Assembly: GCA_030549495.1 (NCBI GenBank)
Contig: JAUIRK010000933.1
Location: forward strand, 1-64,000
DNA length: 64,000 nt
Direction of reading: 5' to 3'
Origin: Nectonema munidae
Lineage: Eukaryota; Nematomorpha; Nectonematoida; Nectonematidae
The translations under genes were made by a program, and so were the position numbers. Under the pieces are notes generated by a model, which was not told where the DNA came from, made no database searches, and saw only the letters and a list, made by a program, of their open reading frames with translations. Below are positions 47,560-59,939 of the stretch, in pieces; position 1 is the stretch's first letter; every line of letters starts with the position of its first letter.

Positions 47560-48720
47560 TTTCTGGATCTTTGAGCCTATGCAATTTAAATATTATTGGT
47601 CTTAACATTTAATACCTTAGAGCTAAGTTTGAAATTTTAGAGACATTCTTTTTTCAATTCAACTCTCTTAATCATTCGCCTCTACATGAAGTTTGTCTCC
47701 ATGTCTATACTAGTAGCTCGCTTATAGATAATATCTTATCTGATTGCTTAACAAGAAAAAAAGCTTTCAACTTGTTATATGATATTTCAAATCATATCCC
47801 AATTTTATTAACCTTAGATGTCTTCCCATTGATGAAGAACTTTTTTTTAAATCTAAGTTTAATGCTACATAATATATTAGCGATGTTAGTTCATTTAATT
47901 GGCAGACTTTGCTTGTCAATTACATTGATTACTCAGATCTTTACTTCCATAAACTAAACTCTAGGCTTATTGACTTTAACAACACTACACATGTTATTTT
48001 AAGTTTAAAAGAATTTCTCTTCCATTATAATAACCCAATTAAATCATGGTTGAACAAATAAATTTTGAATTTAATTAAAGAAAGATATAATGGAACTCAT
48101 ATTTTGATAAGTAAAAATTGAAATATAATTTGCTTAGGAATAGTATAAAGTATAATTTTTTTGTAGAACACAAAAAAATTACTTTGTACATAATTTATTA
48201 ATGAATCAAACGAACTCAAAAGATATTTGGCGAACAGTAAAAAATAGATTAAATATTAATAAATCAACAAATATAAATCTAAATTTTGGTGGGGAGTTAA
48301 TTGAAGATGAAGAAACTCTTTGTTCAATTTTCAATGATAAGTTTACTATGAAGTTACCCTCCTCTCAACCGGAAAAAAACTCTACCAAATACATACCACA
48401 AGTACACATTAAATTTGAATTAAAAAAAATTTTGTATAGTGATCTTATTCTAGCTGTCAAGGAATGTGATAACTTTCTATTTACTACATCAAGCCTATTT
48501 TCTTAATGTTATTTATTATTTTTTGACTATGGGATATAATATTTGTTTAAAGTATTGTATTAATTTCCCGAATGATTTCAAACTCAGTGCAGTTCACCAT
48601 GTTTGAAAAAAAGGCGCCAGAGAAGACATTAATAACTATCGCACGATATCAATTATTGCGGTTCTGTCAAAATTTTTTGAAAATCTACTAAATATTTAAT
48701 TGCAATCATACTTTAATTCT
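47560..48720 (+). pseudogene. Decayed CR1/Jockey-type LINE ORF2 fragment
   Basis: The plus strand shows endonuclease traces (NLNIIGLN near 47.58 kb, LIDNILSDCL near 47.72 kb, DISNHIPILL near 47.79 kb). A linker frame at 48201-48506 includes DIWRTVKNRLNINKS. RT start traces, INNYRTISIIAVLSKFFENL, lie near 48.64 kb. Many stops and indels are present, and the palm with YADD is absent. It is an older relative of the LINE at 27.6-32.2 kb. Confidence 0.7.
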
Positions 48721-50040
48721 AATAATCTATTCCTGTAATTTGTGGGCACAAGCTAATTTCAATTAAAATCTATTTTCTATTCTAATAAAAACTTGTATCT
48801 TGCTTTTTTCAAGTATTTTATATCATTTTTTCAATATTTAACTTATTTAAATTTTTGAAAAGAATCTTAAAAAAATTTTTTTTTTATTTTTTGGAAACTT
48901 TTCCTTATAGTTCAAAACAGAGGCAATTTTAATTTAAAAGCTTATGATTTTAATATTCTAAAACAAAGCCTTTTAGATATGTATAACACATTTTGTCCAC
49001 AATGTATCAGAACCTGTCGTATGTGGGGTGTTGAGAAAAAATGTCCTCAAACGCCCTCACAAGTTTTTACATTTTTATTTTTATATAATTTTTAGACAAA
49101 AATTACCAAAAAACTAAACATTTATTTCATATTAAAAAGGTTTTTAAATTAATTTTTAGAAACAGAAATTTTTGAGCAATTTTTTTTATTGAAACAATTA
49201 CTTATATTAGTTTTTTTATTGATATATATAACTATCCGTAAAAAAATTCTTATTATTTGAAGTAACATTTAGAGTTTGGATTTAATAAACATTTTGTTAA
49301 ACGAATGAATAAAAAACTTTTTTCAATTTGTTTTCTTCAGCCTTTTTAAAATATATGCTAAATAATTTTAATTAGTTTCAATTAATTTATAGAAAAAATA
49401 TGAAAATTCTACATTTTTCTATTTATCTAGTGATCTAGTATTAGATACTAGTATTAGAAAATTTTCCTTCAGCCTCTCTACTTGTTGGATATGCAAATAA
49501 AATTCCCTATAATCTGAAAGCCTTCGTTGTGACTAAAAGATTTATCGTTTTTATTTTAGAACCTTGTCAAAACCGTTACACAAGCCTGGATTTATCTAAT
49601 TTGAAAAAACGTCAATATAAATTCTAAGAAAAAATATATTTATTGTAAAAAACAAATATAGAGCAACAATTTGAATTAAATCCTATTTTTCAATGGTAGG
49701 AAATTATATATTCAACCATTCTTTCTTCTATTTTTATCAACCAGCTTGAAATTGATAAGGAATCTTGCAATATGCAAACATTTTTCTAAAAAAATATTTG
49801 TCATTTATAGTTTAAGAAAAAAAATTCATTAATATAAGTTACAAAACGTTAAAGGGATTCGTATCATTTAGTTTCCATATATATAATGACCCAAACTTTT
49901 ATACTATCAATATTTAACAATTTGAAATGTCAGATTAATTTTTATTAATAATAATGTAGAATATTAAACATTAAAATTGCAATATACCAGTACTATAGTC
50001 AGAAGAGCTCAAATTTTGTATAGTTACGATGTATCTATCA
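48721..50040. other. AT-rich gap with no recognised feature
   Basis: Long A/T runs and no convincing frame or repeat. Nothing supportable seen. Confidence 0.55.
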
Positions 50041-50041
50041 G

Positions 50042-50700
50042 TTAGACAATCAAGATTAAAAAAAATTTTAAGGTATCTTTGGACAAAAAAATAATAAATA
50101 GCATTTTTCTATAATAATGAAAAAATAAATTCAAATTTAAATCTCTCCGTGATATTTTTTGCAACAAAACTGAGCATTCTTTTGGTAGTATTGTAGATAT
50201 TTGAGGAGGAGATGACAAATTTGAAAAATTAAATTCACAACGTTTGAAACAATTTATTATTGTCAAAATTTCAATCTCGTTCCAAGCTTGAGAAACCCAT
50301 TGACAGGCATCAAATAAATCGATTTTATTCGTAACATCTGTTGTCATTTCGATTTTATTTACTCGTGAAACAATGTGTTTTAGTAACTTTACTCTATAAA
50401 AAGATTTAAAATTTTTAATTATATCATAATCAAGAGGTTGGTACAGAGGTTGTGTTAGCAGGTAGGAACTTTATTTTTACATTTGAAAGCTTCATGTCCA
50501 TATGAGAAGAAACAATATCAACGAATAAAAGAACTGATCTTTTTTCTTTAATTATTTTGTTTTTGACAGATTTAAGCCATGTAGGAAAAATAGTTGATGT
50601 CATCCATGATTTTTTGTTGAAGTAATAGTTGACGGCTAAGGATTTGGCAGACTTGTTTTTGAAACATCTTGGCTTTTTTTTGTTTAAAAAATCAGTGTTA
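50042..50700 (-). pseudogene. Tigger/pogo transposase remnant
   Basis: Read on the minus strand from 50.70 kb: AVNYYFNKKSWMTSTIFPTW, LKSVKNKIIKEKRSVLLFVD, SSHMDMKLSNVKIKFLPANT. After a break comes the open frame at 50347-50042 with DACQWVSQAWNEIEILTIIN and CFKRCEF. These follow the DDE_1 pattern of pogo/Tigger transposases (W...WL, LLVDNxxxH, FLPPNTT, AWxxVxxxTIxNCFxKxGF). The usual DN is DI here. Frameshifts are present, and the N-terminal HTH and CENP-B-like domains are missing. Confidence 0.7.
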
Positions 50701-51230
50701 GGTCAAAGAATGTAAGTTTAAGTCCTTTAACAAGTAGTTTTTGTTGATCACAATCTATAATTAAGGGATAGTCTATGAGTTTTGTTTTTATATTATTGAA
50801 AAAATGAGAATATGTCTCAAAACTAGAAGTAGAAAAAGGGGCCCAAGAATGATAAGATTTGTGTTTTTACTTTTTCTTAACAACTTTTTTTTCTTGAAAC
50901 ACAAAGAATGTTAAGTAAAGAGGACTTAAATGGTTTCGGTCTATTCCGATAATGTAATTATTTTTAATAGCCATGTTAAGATAGTTTATTTGATTTGTAG
51001 TATAAAGGATGAATGCAGGAGTGTTGTTGTAAGAATAACAAGATTTTATATATCAATGGCCCTTATGAATTGAGTTGAGTAAAAAAAGAATGTTGTCAGA
51101 GAGGTTATTTTTATAATCGTTGTTTGTGAGAGAATATTTCAAATTTTTTATGTATTTTGAATCTCTGAGAAGAAATGTATTAGTGAATAAGGAATTTGTG
51201 TAAATGTTTCTTTTAGTTTCACCTTAATGA
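50700..51230 (-). pseudogene. MULE-like transposase remnant
   Basis: Minus-strand translation gives FLLRDSKYIKNLKYSL, SDNILFLLNS, TPAFILYTTNQINYLN, YIIGIDRNHL, PLYLTFFVFQEKKVV, FETYSHFFNNIKTKL and LIIDCDQQKLLVKGL. This order (LYT-x-QI, LGiDRTFNLG-like first Asp, VYKN-like, TYxxFF, xxDxExAL-like) resembles a MULE-type transposase. At least one stop is present. It abuts the Tigger remnant with no clear element ends between them. Confidence 0.5.
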
Positions 51231-52316
51231 ATTTGTTGTTTAATTAAGTTTTTAACTTAGAAGGGTGTTTTAAAATAATGGCATGTGTTTGTTTTGAAAT
51301 TATCATCTGATTGTGGAACTGAAAAAGACCTGATATATTCATATGTTATTAAATTTAGTAGCTCTTTTTTAGGAAAAGTTTCAAATATGAAATTCTTCTT
51401 TTAAAGTTACTTTTGTTTTGTAAAAAATGTAATATCTCGTTAAAATAAACATTTTGTTTGAGGAACAGGCTCCACAATCATCGATATATAAATTTCTTTC
51501 TTTTTTAGGCATTTTTAATTCAAAACATATATTTTTCTTGAACCCTTTAGGAACTTCTTTGAAGAACGATTTAATTGGAAATTATATAAAATCAAATCAT
51601 TCTTTCAATTTCAAAAATGTATTATTTTGTCCTTTAAATGATGAGCTAGAAGGAGTAAAATGAGAAACATAATTATGATCATTTTTATGGCAATTAAATT
51701 ATTATTCGTTTTACTATCTTCTATCGGAGAAAAATAATCCACATCTAAATATCTGGGTTTATCCAAATGAGAATTGTTGTCAATAGAAAGACAATAAAAA
51801 TTTTTCAAAAGTATTATTATTATATAATATTCATTACCTTATAAAACTAAAATCTAGCAGACCCCATATATATATCTTGGCTTTGAAATTGTATCAAAAG
51901 TCCTTTTTTATCGTTTGGTTGCGCACGTCAAGTGGCTTTAAGTAGCTTTTGTGTATACTTCACTGTTACATACAATATATTCATTTAGTGCAATAGTTAT
52001 TTATCTTTGTTCATTTATACTGTTTTGCATTGCAGTTTATGTGATTGGTTGGTTGAATTTGACCAAATTTGTAAGACGCAAGGACTTGAAAGCTGGCTTT
52101 CAGTTTATGTGAATAATTTTCTTTTTCTTCTTTTTAAACCTGATTTGACAATCGTCGGCCTAAGCAAAGTAAAATCATCTTCTTTTAAAAATACTTTTTA
52201 AATCTTCTGCTTTACATTTGATTAACCACTTAATCATTCTTGTTTATTGATTTATTTTTTATTTCATATTTTATATTTAATTTTTATTAATTTGATTTTA
52301 TTTTATTTTGTTAAAA
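51231..52316. other. AT-rich gap upstream of the p32 gene
   Basis: Two short open frames (51454-51663 and 52007-52201, plus strand) show no recognisable motif. The promoter of the p32 gene should lie in the right half, but I see no clear TATA or initiator. Confidence 0.5.
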
Positions 52317-53015
52317 ATGTCGTCCTTAAGAATTCTTTCTAGGTCTCTCTTCTCAAAATCCTTTTTTCAAACTAATTATAAAACTTTTCTATCAACATCA
52401 TTTCTTCAAAATGTAACTAATGGAAGTACATCAAGAATATGTAAAAGATTTTTTAGTTCAAAAAAGTTTGTGTCGTTTTTGGAAGAAGAAATAAAAATGG
52501 AAACTTCAGCTCAAAGCCAAGATTCTGCTTTAAAATTTCTAGATTTCAATGTTCAATTTATGGAAGCTTCAGTCAAACTTTCTAAAAGTATTCAAGATGT
52601 AAATATTGTTGTCACTTTTAATGTCAACCATTCAATTGCATCTATGAATGAACAAGAAGATGATCAAGAAGAAAGTGAAGTCGGAGAATCGCCTCAGGCG
52701 TACCCTGATTATAGTATTGAGATAACACGTAACGCTCATACCTTTTGTATTCAGTGTTCTTTTTCTCAAAACGAAGATGAATATGAGAGTATATTCAACA
52801 TTGATGAAGTATCAATTTATGATAAATTTTCTGAAAATACATATGTTGCTTCTGCAGATATCTTTGACGAAAATTTTTATAATCATATTCTAGAGCTATT
52901 AGAAGAATATGGCCTTGGTCGTGAATTAGCAGTGAAGCTGTCTGAATTTAGTACTGCATATGAACACAAGTTATATATAAATTTGTTAGGCAAAATTAAA
53001 GGCTTTCTTCAATAA
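52317..53015 (+). CDS. C1QBP: Mitochondrial p32 / C1QBP-MAM33 family protein
   Basis: 232 codons from the ATG at 52317, which has A at -3 (AAAAATGT); an in-frame TTG lies 9 bases upstream. The first about 50 residues are rich in R, S, K and F with no acidic residue until EEEIK, a typical mitochondrial presequence. The mature part carries p32 features: an acidic insert (EQEDDQEESE), YSIEITR, FTVxCSF-like FCIQCSF, VSIYD, and the C-terminal helix pair YNHILELLEEYGLGREL, LSEFSTAYEHKLYINLLGKI. p32 proteins form acidic trimers in the mitochondrial matrix and support mitochondrial translation and respiration. There is no intron and no stop, so it is intact. It is shorter than the vertebrate protein. 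Being intronless amid transposons, it may be a retrocopy, or the lineage's normal gene. Confidence 0.85.
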   Translation: MSSLRILSRSLFSKSFFQTNYKTFLSTSFLQNVTNGSTSRICKRFFSSKKFVSFLEEEIKMETSAQSQDSALKFLDFNVQFMEASVKLSKSIQDVNIVVTFNVNHSIASMNEQEDDQEESEVGESPQAYPDYSIEITRNAHTFCIQCSFSQNEDEYESIFNIDEVSIYDKFSENTYVASADIFDENFYNHILELLEEYGLGRELAVKLSEFSTAYEHKLYINLLGKIKGFLQ

Positions 53016-53016
53016 A
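53011..53016 (+). terminator. Poly-A signal overlapping the p32 stop codon
   Basis: AATAAA spans the TAA stop (53013-53015) and is followed by a GT/T-rich stretch (TGTGAATCCTTGTCTTTATT). Use of it would leave almost no 3' UTR. I see no other AATAAA in the next 100 bases. Confidence 0.45.
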
Positions 53017-53590
53017 ATGTGAATCCTTGTCTTTATTTTCTATTAAATATTTAATGAAATTCATTAAAATTTTGCTTTTATAAATAGGTATTATTTATTT
53101 TTATTTAAAATTTGTAATTTTGAAAATTTGTTTATTCCATTCTAAAATCATTTTAAAAATATATAACCTAGTTAAATCTATTCAAGGGAGTTTTTTGTTT
53201 CTTTATACTCATAGTCAATTTTTCCTTATTTATGTGCTAGTAATTATATTGTTAAGAATTCATTTTTATGTTTAAAAAGTTTTCGAAATGGATCATTAGT
53301 TATTTTTAATTTCAATATAATTTATTTTACGCCAGCACTAAATAATGAGAGCTTTATTCTGTTTTAATATGTTGTTAGCTGGTTGGTTTTTTTCAACTAC
53401 ACAAAATTAGTAGTTTTATTCAAATTTATTCGATAAAATATATGCCTTTATATATAAAAAATATATTTTTGGTAGAAACTAAATAAAAGATTTTTATTTT
53501 TTGAATAATAATTTAATGAAATAATAAAGCTACTTTGTAATTCAAATTTATGTATAATCATCAAAATATTTTTACTCCAAAAAAAAGTTA
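53017..53590. other. AT-rich gap downstream of p32
   Basis: No gene or repeat recognised. Confidence 0.5.
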
Positions 53591-54444
53591 TGTCTCATCA
53601 GGCGAACTTGGTCTATCAGACCCCAGAAACTTTAAAAATGAAGATTTTTTTGTCATAAATTATATATATAGTTTTGAAGCTTTTAAAATGCCTCATTCTA
53701 GTTGTATTTAAATCATTCAAAAAATATTTTTGTCAAAGTTATTATTTTTTTCTGCAACGACCTAAAAACTTTTAGCATTACGTTGCAGGTAAACATGGGT
53801 CTAATAGACCCAATAAGAATTGAGCGCTCACAAAATCATATTTTGTGAAATTTAGTAAAAATAAATTTAATAATAGGAAGTGTTTGTTCATTAGCTATTT
53901 AACTTTGAAAAACTTCAAACAAATAAAGAAAACCTTTTTTTGCGGCTCGTCTTTTCACCCCAAAACACCTAAAAACTAGTTTTATTAAATTGTTTTTTTC
54001 TTTTTTATATATATTTTATCATGGACATAATATTTTAGTATGTAATGTACTAACTCTTGCTTTAGGCTTTACTAACTTTTAATATCCTTTACTTTTGAAC
54101 TCAATTGATTAATTGTAATTTTTTGTTGAATTTCACTGATTATTTGATTTAAATAGTTTCTGTTGTTACCTATGATGTTGTTTTTTGAATCTGTTTTTGG
54201 GTTAAAAGACGCTCCCTTTTTTTCTAGTAAATTGCTGGACTTTAATATTTCTGGCAATATAAAAAATATTTATAGTTACATATTTGCACAAGAAATCCTT
54301 AATTTAAAGGTTATAGATACGCTAAATGTACAAAATATAAAAATTATTATAAACAAAAGAGTATTTGTGAAAACAAAAAGGCTGGCCCCGTTGGACCCCT
54401 TTATCTCAATCGTAAAGAAAATATGTTTGCCACATGAGGGTTAA
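53591..54444. mobile_element. Non-autonomous piggyBac-like repeat, copy 2
   Basis: Left end TGTCTCATCAGGCGAACTTG and right end, read inward, CCCTCATGTGGCAAACAT form a terminal inverted repeat; TTAA follows at 54441-54444 and a degraded GTTA precedes. It is the inverted counterpart of the copy at 37203-38072; a 160-bp stretch compared by eye shows about 4% difference. There is no transposase. An open frame at 54163-54444 ends inside the TTAA but shows no sign of constraint. Confidence 0.75.
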
Positions 54445-55222
54445 ATTTTAATCGAAAAAAATTGCAGCAAATAACTACATTAAACAATAGCAAACTGTTG
54501 CTTTTCGTAAGTGGCTATTTTTATTACGTGTAACGGGGGTGGCTATTTGTGTCCACTCTTTTTTCTAAATCTACTAAGTAATTGATTTCGAATCTGATGG
54601 CGGCATTTCATGAAAATCATCAATTCAAAATATATTATAATTCCTTTTTTTTTTGGTTTAATATTATCTTAATTTATTTAATATACCATATTTGGTTATT
54701 AATTTTGCTTTCACAGGTGACTTAATGCCAAACACCTTTTCTCATAATTTTTAAATAAACTTATCCATACACAGCAAATCATATATGCTCAGTATGATTC
54801 ATAAAATACTTTTGTCACTAGTTTTAAATCGCGGTTACTGTACTTTGGTTAATTTGTGGTCAGATATTTTTTTATTATCATTTTTGAATAATTTTCGTCG
54901 CGTTTAGCAAATTGACCTTCCTCTATCTCACAATGACGGTATTTTATCAATATATACCCAGGTAATGAATACTACATTTCAATGGGTTAAAATATATTAT
55001 GTTGTACTACATTGACTATTATATATTTAACCCCAATCAATAAAATAATTTTCTTTCCTGATATAATAATGATTTTATCCATCTCATAAATAGGAATGGG
55101 ACCAAATTTCTAATCAATTGTGATATAAACCATCGTCAAATCAATCATGTGGACAATCAAAAGTAGTTTTATCAGAAAGCGAAGAGCAGTCAGATGATCA
55201 GAACCAAATCTGAAACTCTGAT
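54445..55222. other. AT-rich gap
   Basis: No gene or repeat that I can support. Confidence 0.5.
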
Positions 55223-55452
55223 CAGTGGCTTACTAAGAGGGGAGTGAAAGGGTCCGTTCGCCACCGGAGCAGAATTAATTTCTATTATTATATCATCAAT
55301 AAAAATTTAATCAGTTTTTTCCTATACTTTTTATTCCACACCTATATACCAGTATTATTAAGCTTTGGGCCTTTTGAAATGATATATGAAATTTTATGAG
55401 GCGGCAAAATTAGCATCCGTCTTGGGTTGCATTAAAGATAGGTACGTCACTG
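55223..55452. mobile_element. Possible hAT-like MITE, 230 bp
   Basis: Ends are CAGTGGCTTACTAAGAGG and, read inward from the right, CAGTGACGTACCTATC, with about 10 of the first 14 bases matching. No clear 8-bp target duplication is seen. No coding capacity. Confidence 0.4.
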
Positions 55453-55884
55453 CCTTTGTTTCCAATGTAAAGGTTTTTGATAAATTTTTGGCAATTGAAG
55501 AAGAGAAAACTTGCAAATAACAAGTTTATTACACTGATTAACAAGCCATAGATATCTTGCATCATTTTGACTGTTTTTGGTGTAGTTTTTTATGCTGATT
55601 TCAAATTCATAACTCATTTTTCTCCATCACGTCGTGTTTTAGAATTCATGTTTTTTATTCTTAATTTAATACAACAGCATTATTTATGATTCATGATGGA
55701 TATAATATATTATATTATTATCAATTTATTTATGATGGGGATTTGCGATAACATTTTGATTGATGTTAGTGACAAATTTTCTAAAGTAATGGCAATTTTA
55801 GATCAAGGGAATCTACTCTATCCTCTATATACCTCTTATCGACGGGCCTGAACCAGTATATATGTTTTGTGAATTTCGTAGATC

Positions 55885-56225
55885 AGAGAAAACTTAATAC
55901 CCAATTTTTATAAAAGGAAAAATGGTATTGGCAAATAATGATTCACATTATTGATATGACAATCACAAACTATTGGCCTCTACATAAATGTCAAACATCA
56001 AATTCATTTAGAAGATTAATAGTGGAATATTTGTTAAACTTTAATAATCCTCCAAAGCCTGGTAAATCATTAACCACACAAACTCCTTGTGATTACTTGA
56101 GATTTGAAAACGAAAATCACATTATTGTAAATTTGAAAACAACAATACTTTGTCGACAATCTAAGTTACAAACAAATAAAGAATGTAAAAAATGTGGACT
56201 TTTATTATATGTTATTCAGGGGCGC
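55885..56225 (+). pseudogene. piggyBac transposase C-terminal remnant
   Basis: The plus strand reads IKGKWYWQIMIHIIDMTITN then YWPLHK, RRLIVEYLLNFNNPPKPG, RFENENH and KECKKCG. This is the end of the DDE domain (KWYW/KWWW...LxxxxxNSWxLY) and the start of the zinc tail of PGBD-type piggyBac transposases. It is a different subfamily from the element at 35-37 kb. A frameshift lies near 55.92 kb, and upstream catalytic parts are gone. A MITE-like end follows at 56217. Confidence 0.65.
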
Positions 56226-56407
56226 ACTCCTAATAACCTTTTAAAGGGGAGGGGGGGGGCGAAAATGTTCAGTTTCGAAAATATCAGTTTTTAAAAATAT
56301 CAGTTTTCGAAAATTTCTCCAATGAAAGGATCAAAAAAGTATAAACAATGTTGCTCAAGTTTTTAAATTGTGCCCCACTTATCAAGTTTTTTCTGGCTAC
56401 GTCACTG
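56217..56407. mobile_element. Possible hAT-like MITE, 191 bp
   Basis: Ends CAGGGGCGCACTCC and, read inward from the right, CAGTGACGTAGCCAG, a pattern common in hAT non-autonomous elements. The match is modest and no target duplication is clear. Confidence 0.35.
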
Positions 56408-56617
56408 CTTCTCTCTAATTCGTATTTAGAGTTAAATTAAAAATAATTCTATTTTATCTCATTAGAAACTAGTTTTTAGCGGAATATAAGTTCAATATTT
56501 TCAGAACCCTTTTCATGATATCAAAGTTCAGCTATTCAAATTAATCACAAAGATTTTTGGTAAAAATTTAGTTCCATCAATATACCAAACATTTTTCAAA
56601 AATTAAAATTTGTTTGT

Positions 56618-57330
56618 TTCTAAATGAGAGAAAAATAGTTTTCAATCGTTACAATTTTATATCAATTAATATTGTCATACTCGCGTTAAAAAAATTTTTC
56701 AACAAAGGTCACTTAATCTTTAATACGTTTGTTACATTTAAAAACTTTAATTTTTTTAAGTCAAGAAATTTTTTTTCACACCCTATAAGGTTAGCTACTT
56801 CAACGTTGGCTTTGCTGCTTATAAAAACTTGAAAATATCAAATAAGCTATCTCATTTTTTATGCCTCCTATTATTTTGAAATTATTCTGAAAACAGACAG
56901 TTTCATTTTAAAATAGTTAAAATTGTTTTATTAGTTTATTTTGTCTCCTTTCTCTCTTATGTTAATTATGTAGCAAGTTTTTCAATTTTGAGTAAAATGT
57001 AAGGTAAAGGTACCCTCGGTGTGCTTTCATTGACAAGGCACTGATGTACCGTTTATGTCAAACTGAACAAATTGGTACCGATATCGAACCCAGTGGCTTC
57101 CGTGCTGAGTCCATCACCTCAATCAACCTGTCATGCCACCATAGATATGCTGTAGGGGATACGGCAAATTAGTTTTCAAAAAACGTGAGTTATGCTGTAA
57201 AAATTTTTAGTTTTTGTTGAAGCTCTATAATTTTCTGAGAGACTTTTTTTCCTTAAAATTTATTATAAAAGGCAAATTATTGCAAAATGTTAGAAGTTAT
57301 TTTACTTTTTGTAGCTTGCACCAATTTAGC
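56618..57330. repeat. Dispersed repeat R, copy 1
   Basis: About 700 bp from GAGAGAAAAATAGTTTTCAA to about 57330, also present at 62428-63617. It includes GTAAAGGTACCCTCGGTGTG and ATATGCTGTAGGGGATACGG. In the middle (57.0-57.15 kb), the minus strand carries a degraded GGTTCGAT-type B-box-like sequence, so part of it may be a tRNA-related SINE. Confidence 0.75.
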
Positions 57331-59089
57331 TTTTAAACTATTTTTGAATGATGCTGAGAAAAATGAATTAATGCAATCCTAATTTTTTTTTTGCACAATT
57401 TTATCTTTATTTTATACATTTTTTTGAGAGTCTAACTAACTTACACTTATTCTTATACACTAAAAAGAATGAAAAATTCTAATACCAAGTTTTCTAACTT
57501 TAGTTATGTTTTACATTTTTGATAGAAATTACCTCAGAAAAGTTATGTAATTTGGATATGTTTTTTATTTATTTTTCTCAATAAAACCTTTTTTCATGTT
57601 TTAGAAAGAAGAAATGGAAGAACTGAAAATTAATGATGATTTTTTTCATTCAATAAAATTTTTAATTTTTTTTATTGTTAATTGATATCTTTACTCCTTT
57701 TCTACACATAATTTGGAGATGGTGCTCATCTATTTGAAGAGAGAAAGTTTTGTTATGCATGTTGCTATTTATAAGTCCTCATTCATATTTGACGTTAAGC
57801 TTAATAGGGCGGGGGTTAAAGATTACATTTTGAAATATGCTTAAAATTTTTAAGAATCTGTCTAACGCTGCATTTATGAAATGTTGTTTTTTGATACCTT
57901 ATTCTTTTTTTTTTTATCATTTATAGGCTTTAAACATTTTCTGTATCAATTTTTACATTGTTATCTTGAAAAATTAATTTTGGACAAAAGTGAAGTATTT
58001 CAGTTTAAAAACCTTCGTCTAAAAAGGAGTCTGAAACAACAAATATTTTTTGTGTTCATTGCAAACGTTCTTCTGGCATTTACAACAAACTTAGAAAATC
58101 CGTCTAATTTTTGTTGGATAAAACATTACATAATTGCCTCTGGTAGGTTTTGGTGTAATTGGGTAATCTTTCTGATACCCATAAATATGAAACAAGGACC
58201 TTACTTTACTTGTAATTTTGGAACTAATTAAAAGTTTTCAGAATGAAGTAAACACCACTTCCTTTTAGAAAAGTGTGTTTTATTCCATAACACTTACATA
58301 AGTGTTTAGATTCGACTTATCAACTCATCTTTTGAACCTCTTGTTTGTCTCGAACCCATTGACTCGTATGATATGTTGGCTACTTAAGACAAGAACAGTT
58401 TAGAAGTTGATCGTAGGGGGATTTTGGGAATATGGGAAATAAGTAAAGCACAGCTTGAATGCAGAACCCTGATAGATACTATAGATTTCAGTTATAATTT
58501 TCTTTTATATTTTATCATACTTATTTGAATTTTTCTTTTCATCGAAAAAAAATTGTTGGTTATCTTACAATAATTAATTGTTTGAAAGCTTGAGATTTTT
58601 AATTATTCGGCATTTAGTTCATATGGATTTGATTGGTGAACTCTTCTGAAGTACAACTTACAATCGACTATGATAATTTATTTTTATAAACTCTAAGTTT
58701 TCCTTTCAACCAAATTTTATTCACTGAATTAGTGATATTAAAAATCTACAAAATCCAAAAATTTTCAAGAATCTACTAATTAATTATGTTTATTTGTATA
58801 CTAAATCACAACATTCATTTAAATTTATTTTACAAACTAACAATTTTAATAATAATATCAAAAAAGATTTTCATAGCTCTTTAGTTGATATAGTGAAATA
58901 TCTTCAGTTGTTTTTAACAGCAAACTTTGAAATTAATAGTCTAACGTTTATTAGATTTACTCTCATGCCGCATCTACAACATCGAATCTGCTTCTATTTC
59001 TTCTTTTTAAATTGATACAAACCTGCCTCACCCAAGTAGCTAGAACCAAATGGAACAAAGACACACAAAGCTATTGTCATGCTGACTTT
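57331..59089. other. AT-rich gap with unassigned open frames
   Basis: Plus-strand frames at 57881-58231 (116 codons, hydrophobic) and 58794-59015 show no family motif and are probably chance. No repeat is recognised. Confidence 0.5.
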
Positions 59090-59480
59090 GGAGTATTACT
59101 GATACATAGCACACCCAAACAAAGAAGTTCACTTAAAAAATATTAGTAGCTGAAGAATTAAACGTATCTTGTATTTCATCTGGGACGCTATATTCTATGA
59201 AGTTAAGTACAAAAGCATATCGCTGTTTCCAAATTTGTTTTCCTACGCCAGTTCTGCACCTAAAAACAAAGGCTGGAAGAGTATTTTGAAAAAGAATATG
59301 TCTTTCCTTTCCTTAAAGTTTTAAGTTAAGGTTGTTTAAGTTGTCAAAAATATCAGCAAGGTATGCAACACTTTTCATCTCGAAGTTATGATTACAACGT
59401 TTCCTTTATATAGCCAACTTATTGGTCTGTAGAAAATATTTCGTAGTTAGCATTCATGTGTTTATATGTATCTTTAAAAT
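59090..59480 (-). pseudogene. hAT transposase remnant (ZBED5/FAM200-like)
   Basis: The minus strand reads EMKSVAYLADIFDNLNNLNL followed by KL, then AFVFRCRTGVGKQIWKQRYA and FVLNFIEYSVPDEIQDTFN. This matches the LAYLADIFxxLNxLNLxLQG region of ZBED5/SCAND3-type hAT transposases. Frameshifts are present, and only the middle of the protein is covered. It is on the opposite strand to the other hAT remnants of the window. Confidence 0.65.
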
Positions 59481-59939
59481 GAACAAATGTTGAGTGCTGT
59501 AGTTATCAAATAATTTATAGTTTTGCTTACAGAATAAGTTAAAGGAGAAGCAGGGTCTTTCTCACGATAGGAAATTGGTGCAACATGCAGTGGATGACTT
59601 TTGCTTGAGGTGTACATTTTTACTTTTGACCGTGATCCTATCCTCAATCCCAGCATAGCGCGTGCATCATCCGTATACTATACACCCTACATGCATTTCC
59701 TTATTTAAAGTCATCTTTAAAAAAATTGTGTGTTTTAAAATTAAAAAAAAATTGTTCGATTTTTTAGTTGTTTAATTCGTATTTAATGTATTCTAAATTA
59801 ACGTATCACACAGAGGCAAGGCATAATGTTACATTTTTTTTTATGAAAATCAATCAAAATTGTCAAAAAATTACAGCTCATGTTGAAATTAATTTTTTTT
59901 TGAAATAAAAACTTTTTACATATATATACCCAATAATGG

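Noticed and set aside
54163-54444. Open frame shared by the two piggyBac-like repeats, ending in the TTAA
   Set aside because: The copies differ at about 4% of positions and most changes alter residues, so the shared frame follows from recent common origin, not constraint.
57881-58231. 116-codon hydrophobic frame as a membrane protein gene
   Set aside because: AT-rich sequence readily gives F/L/I-rich frames; no family motif, splice sites or poly-A signal supports it.
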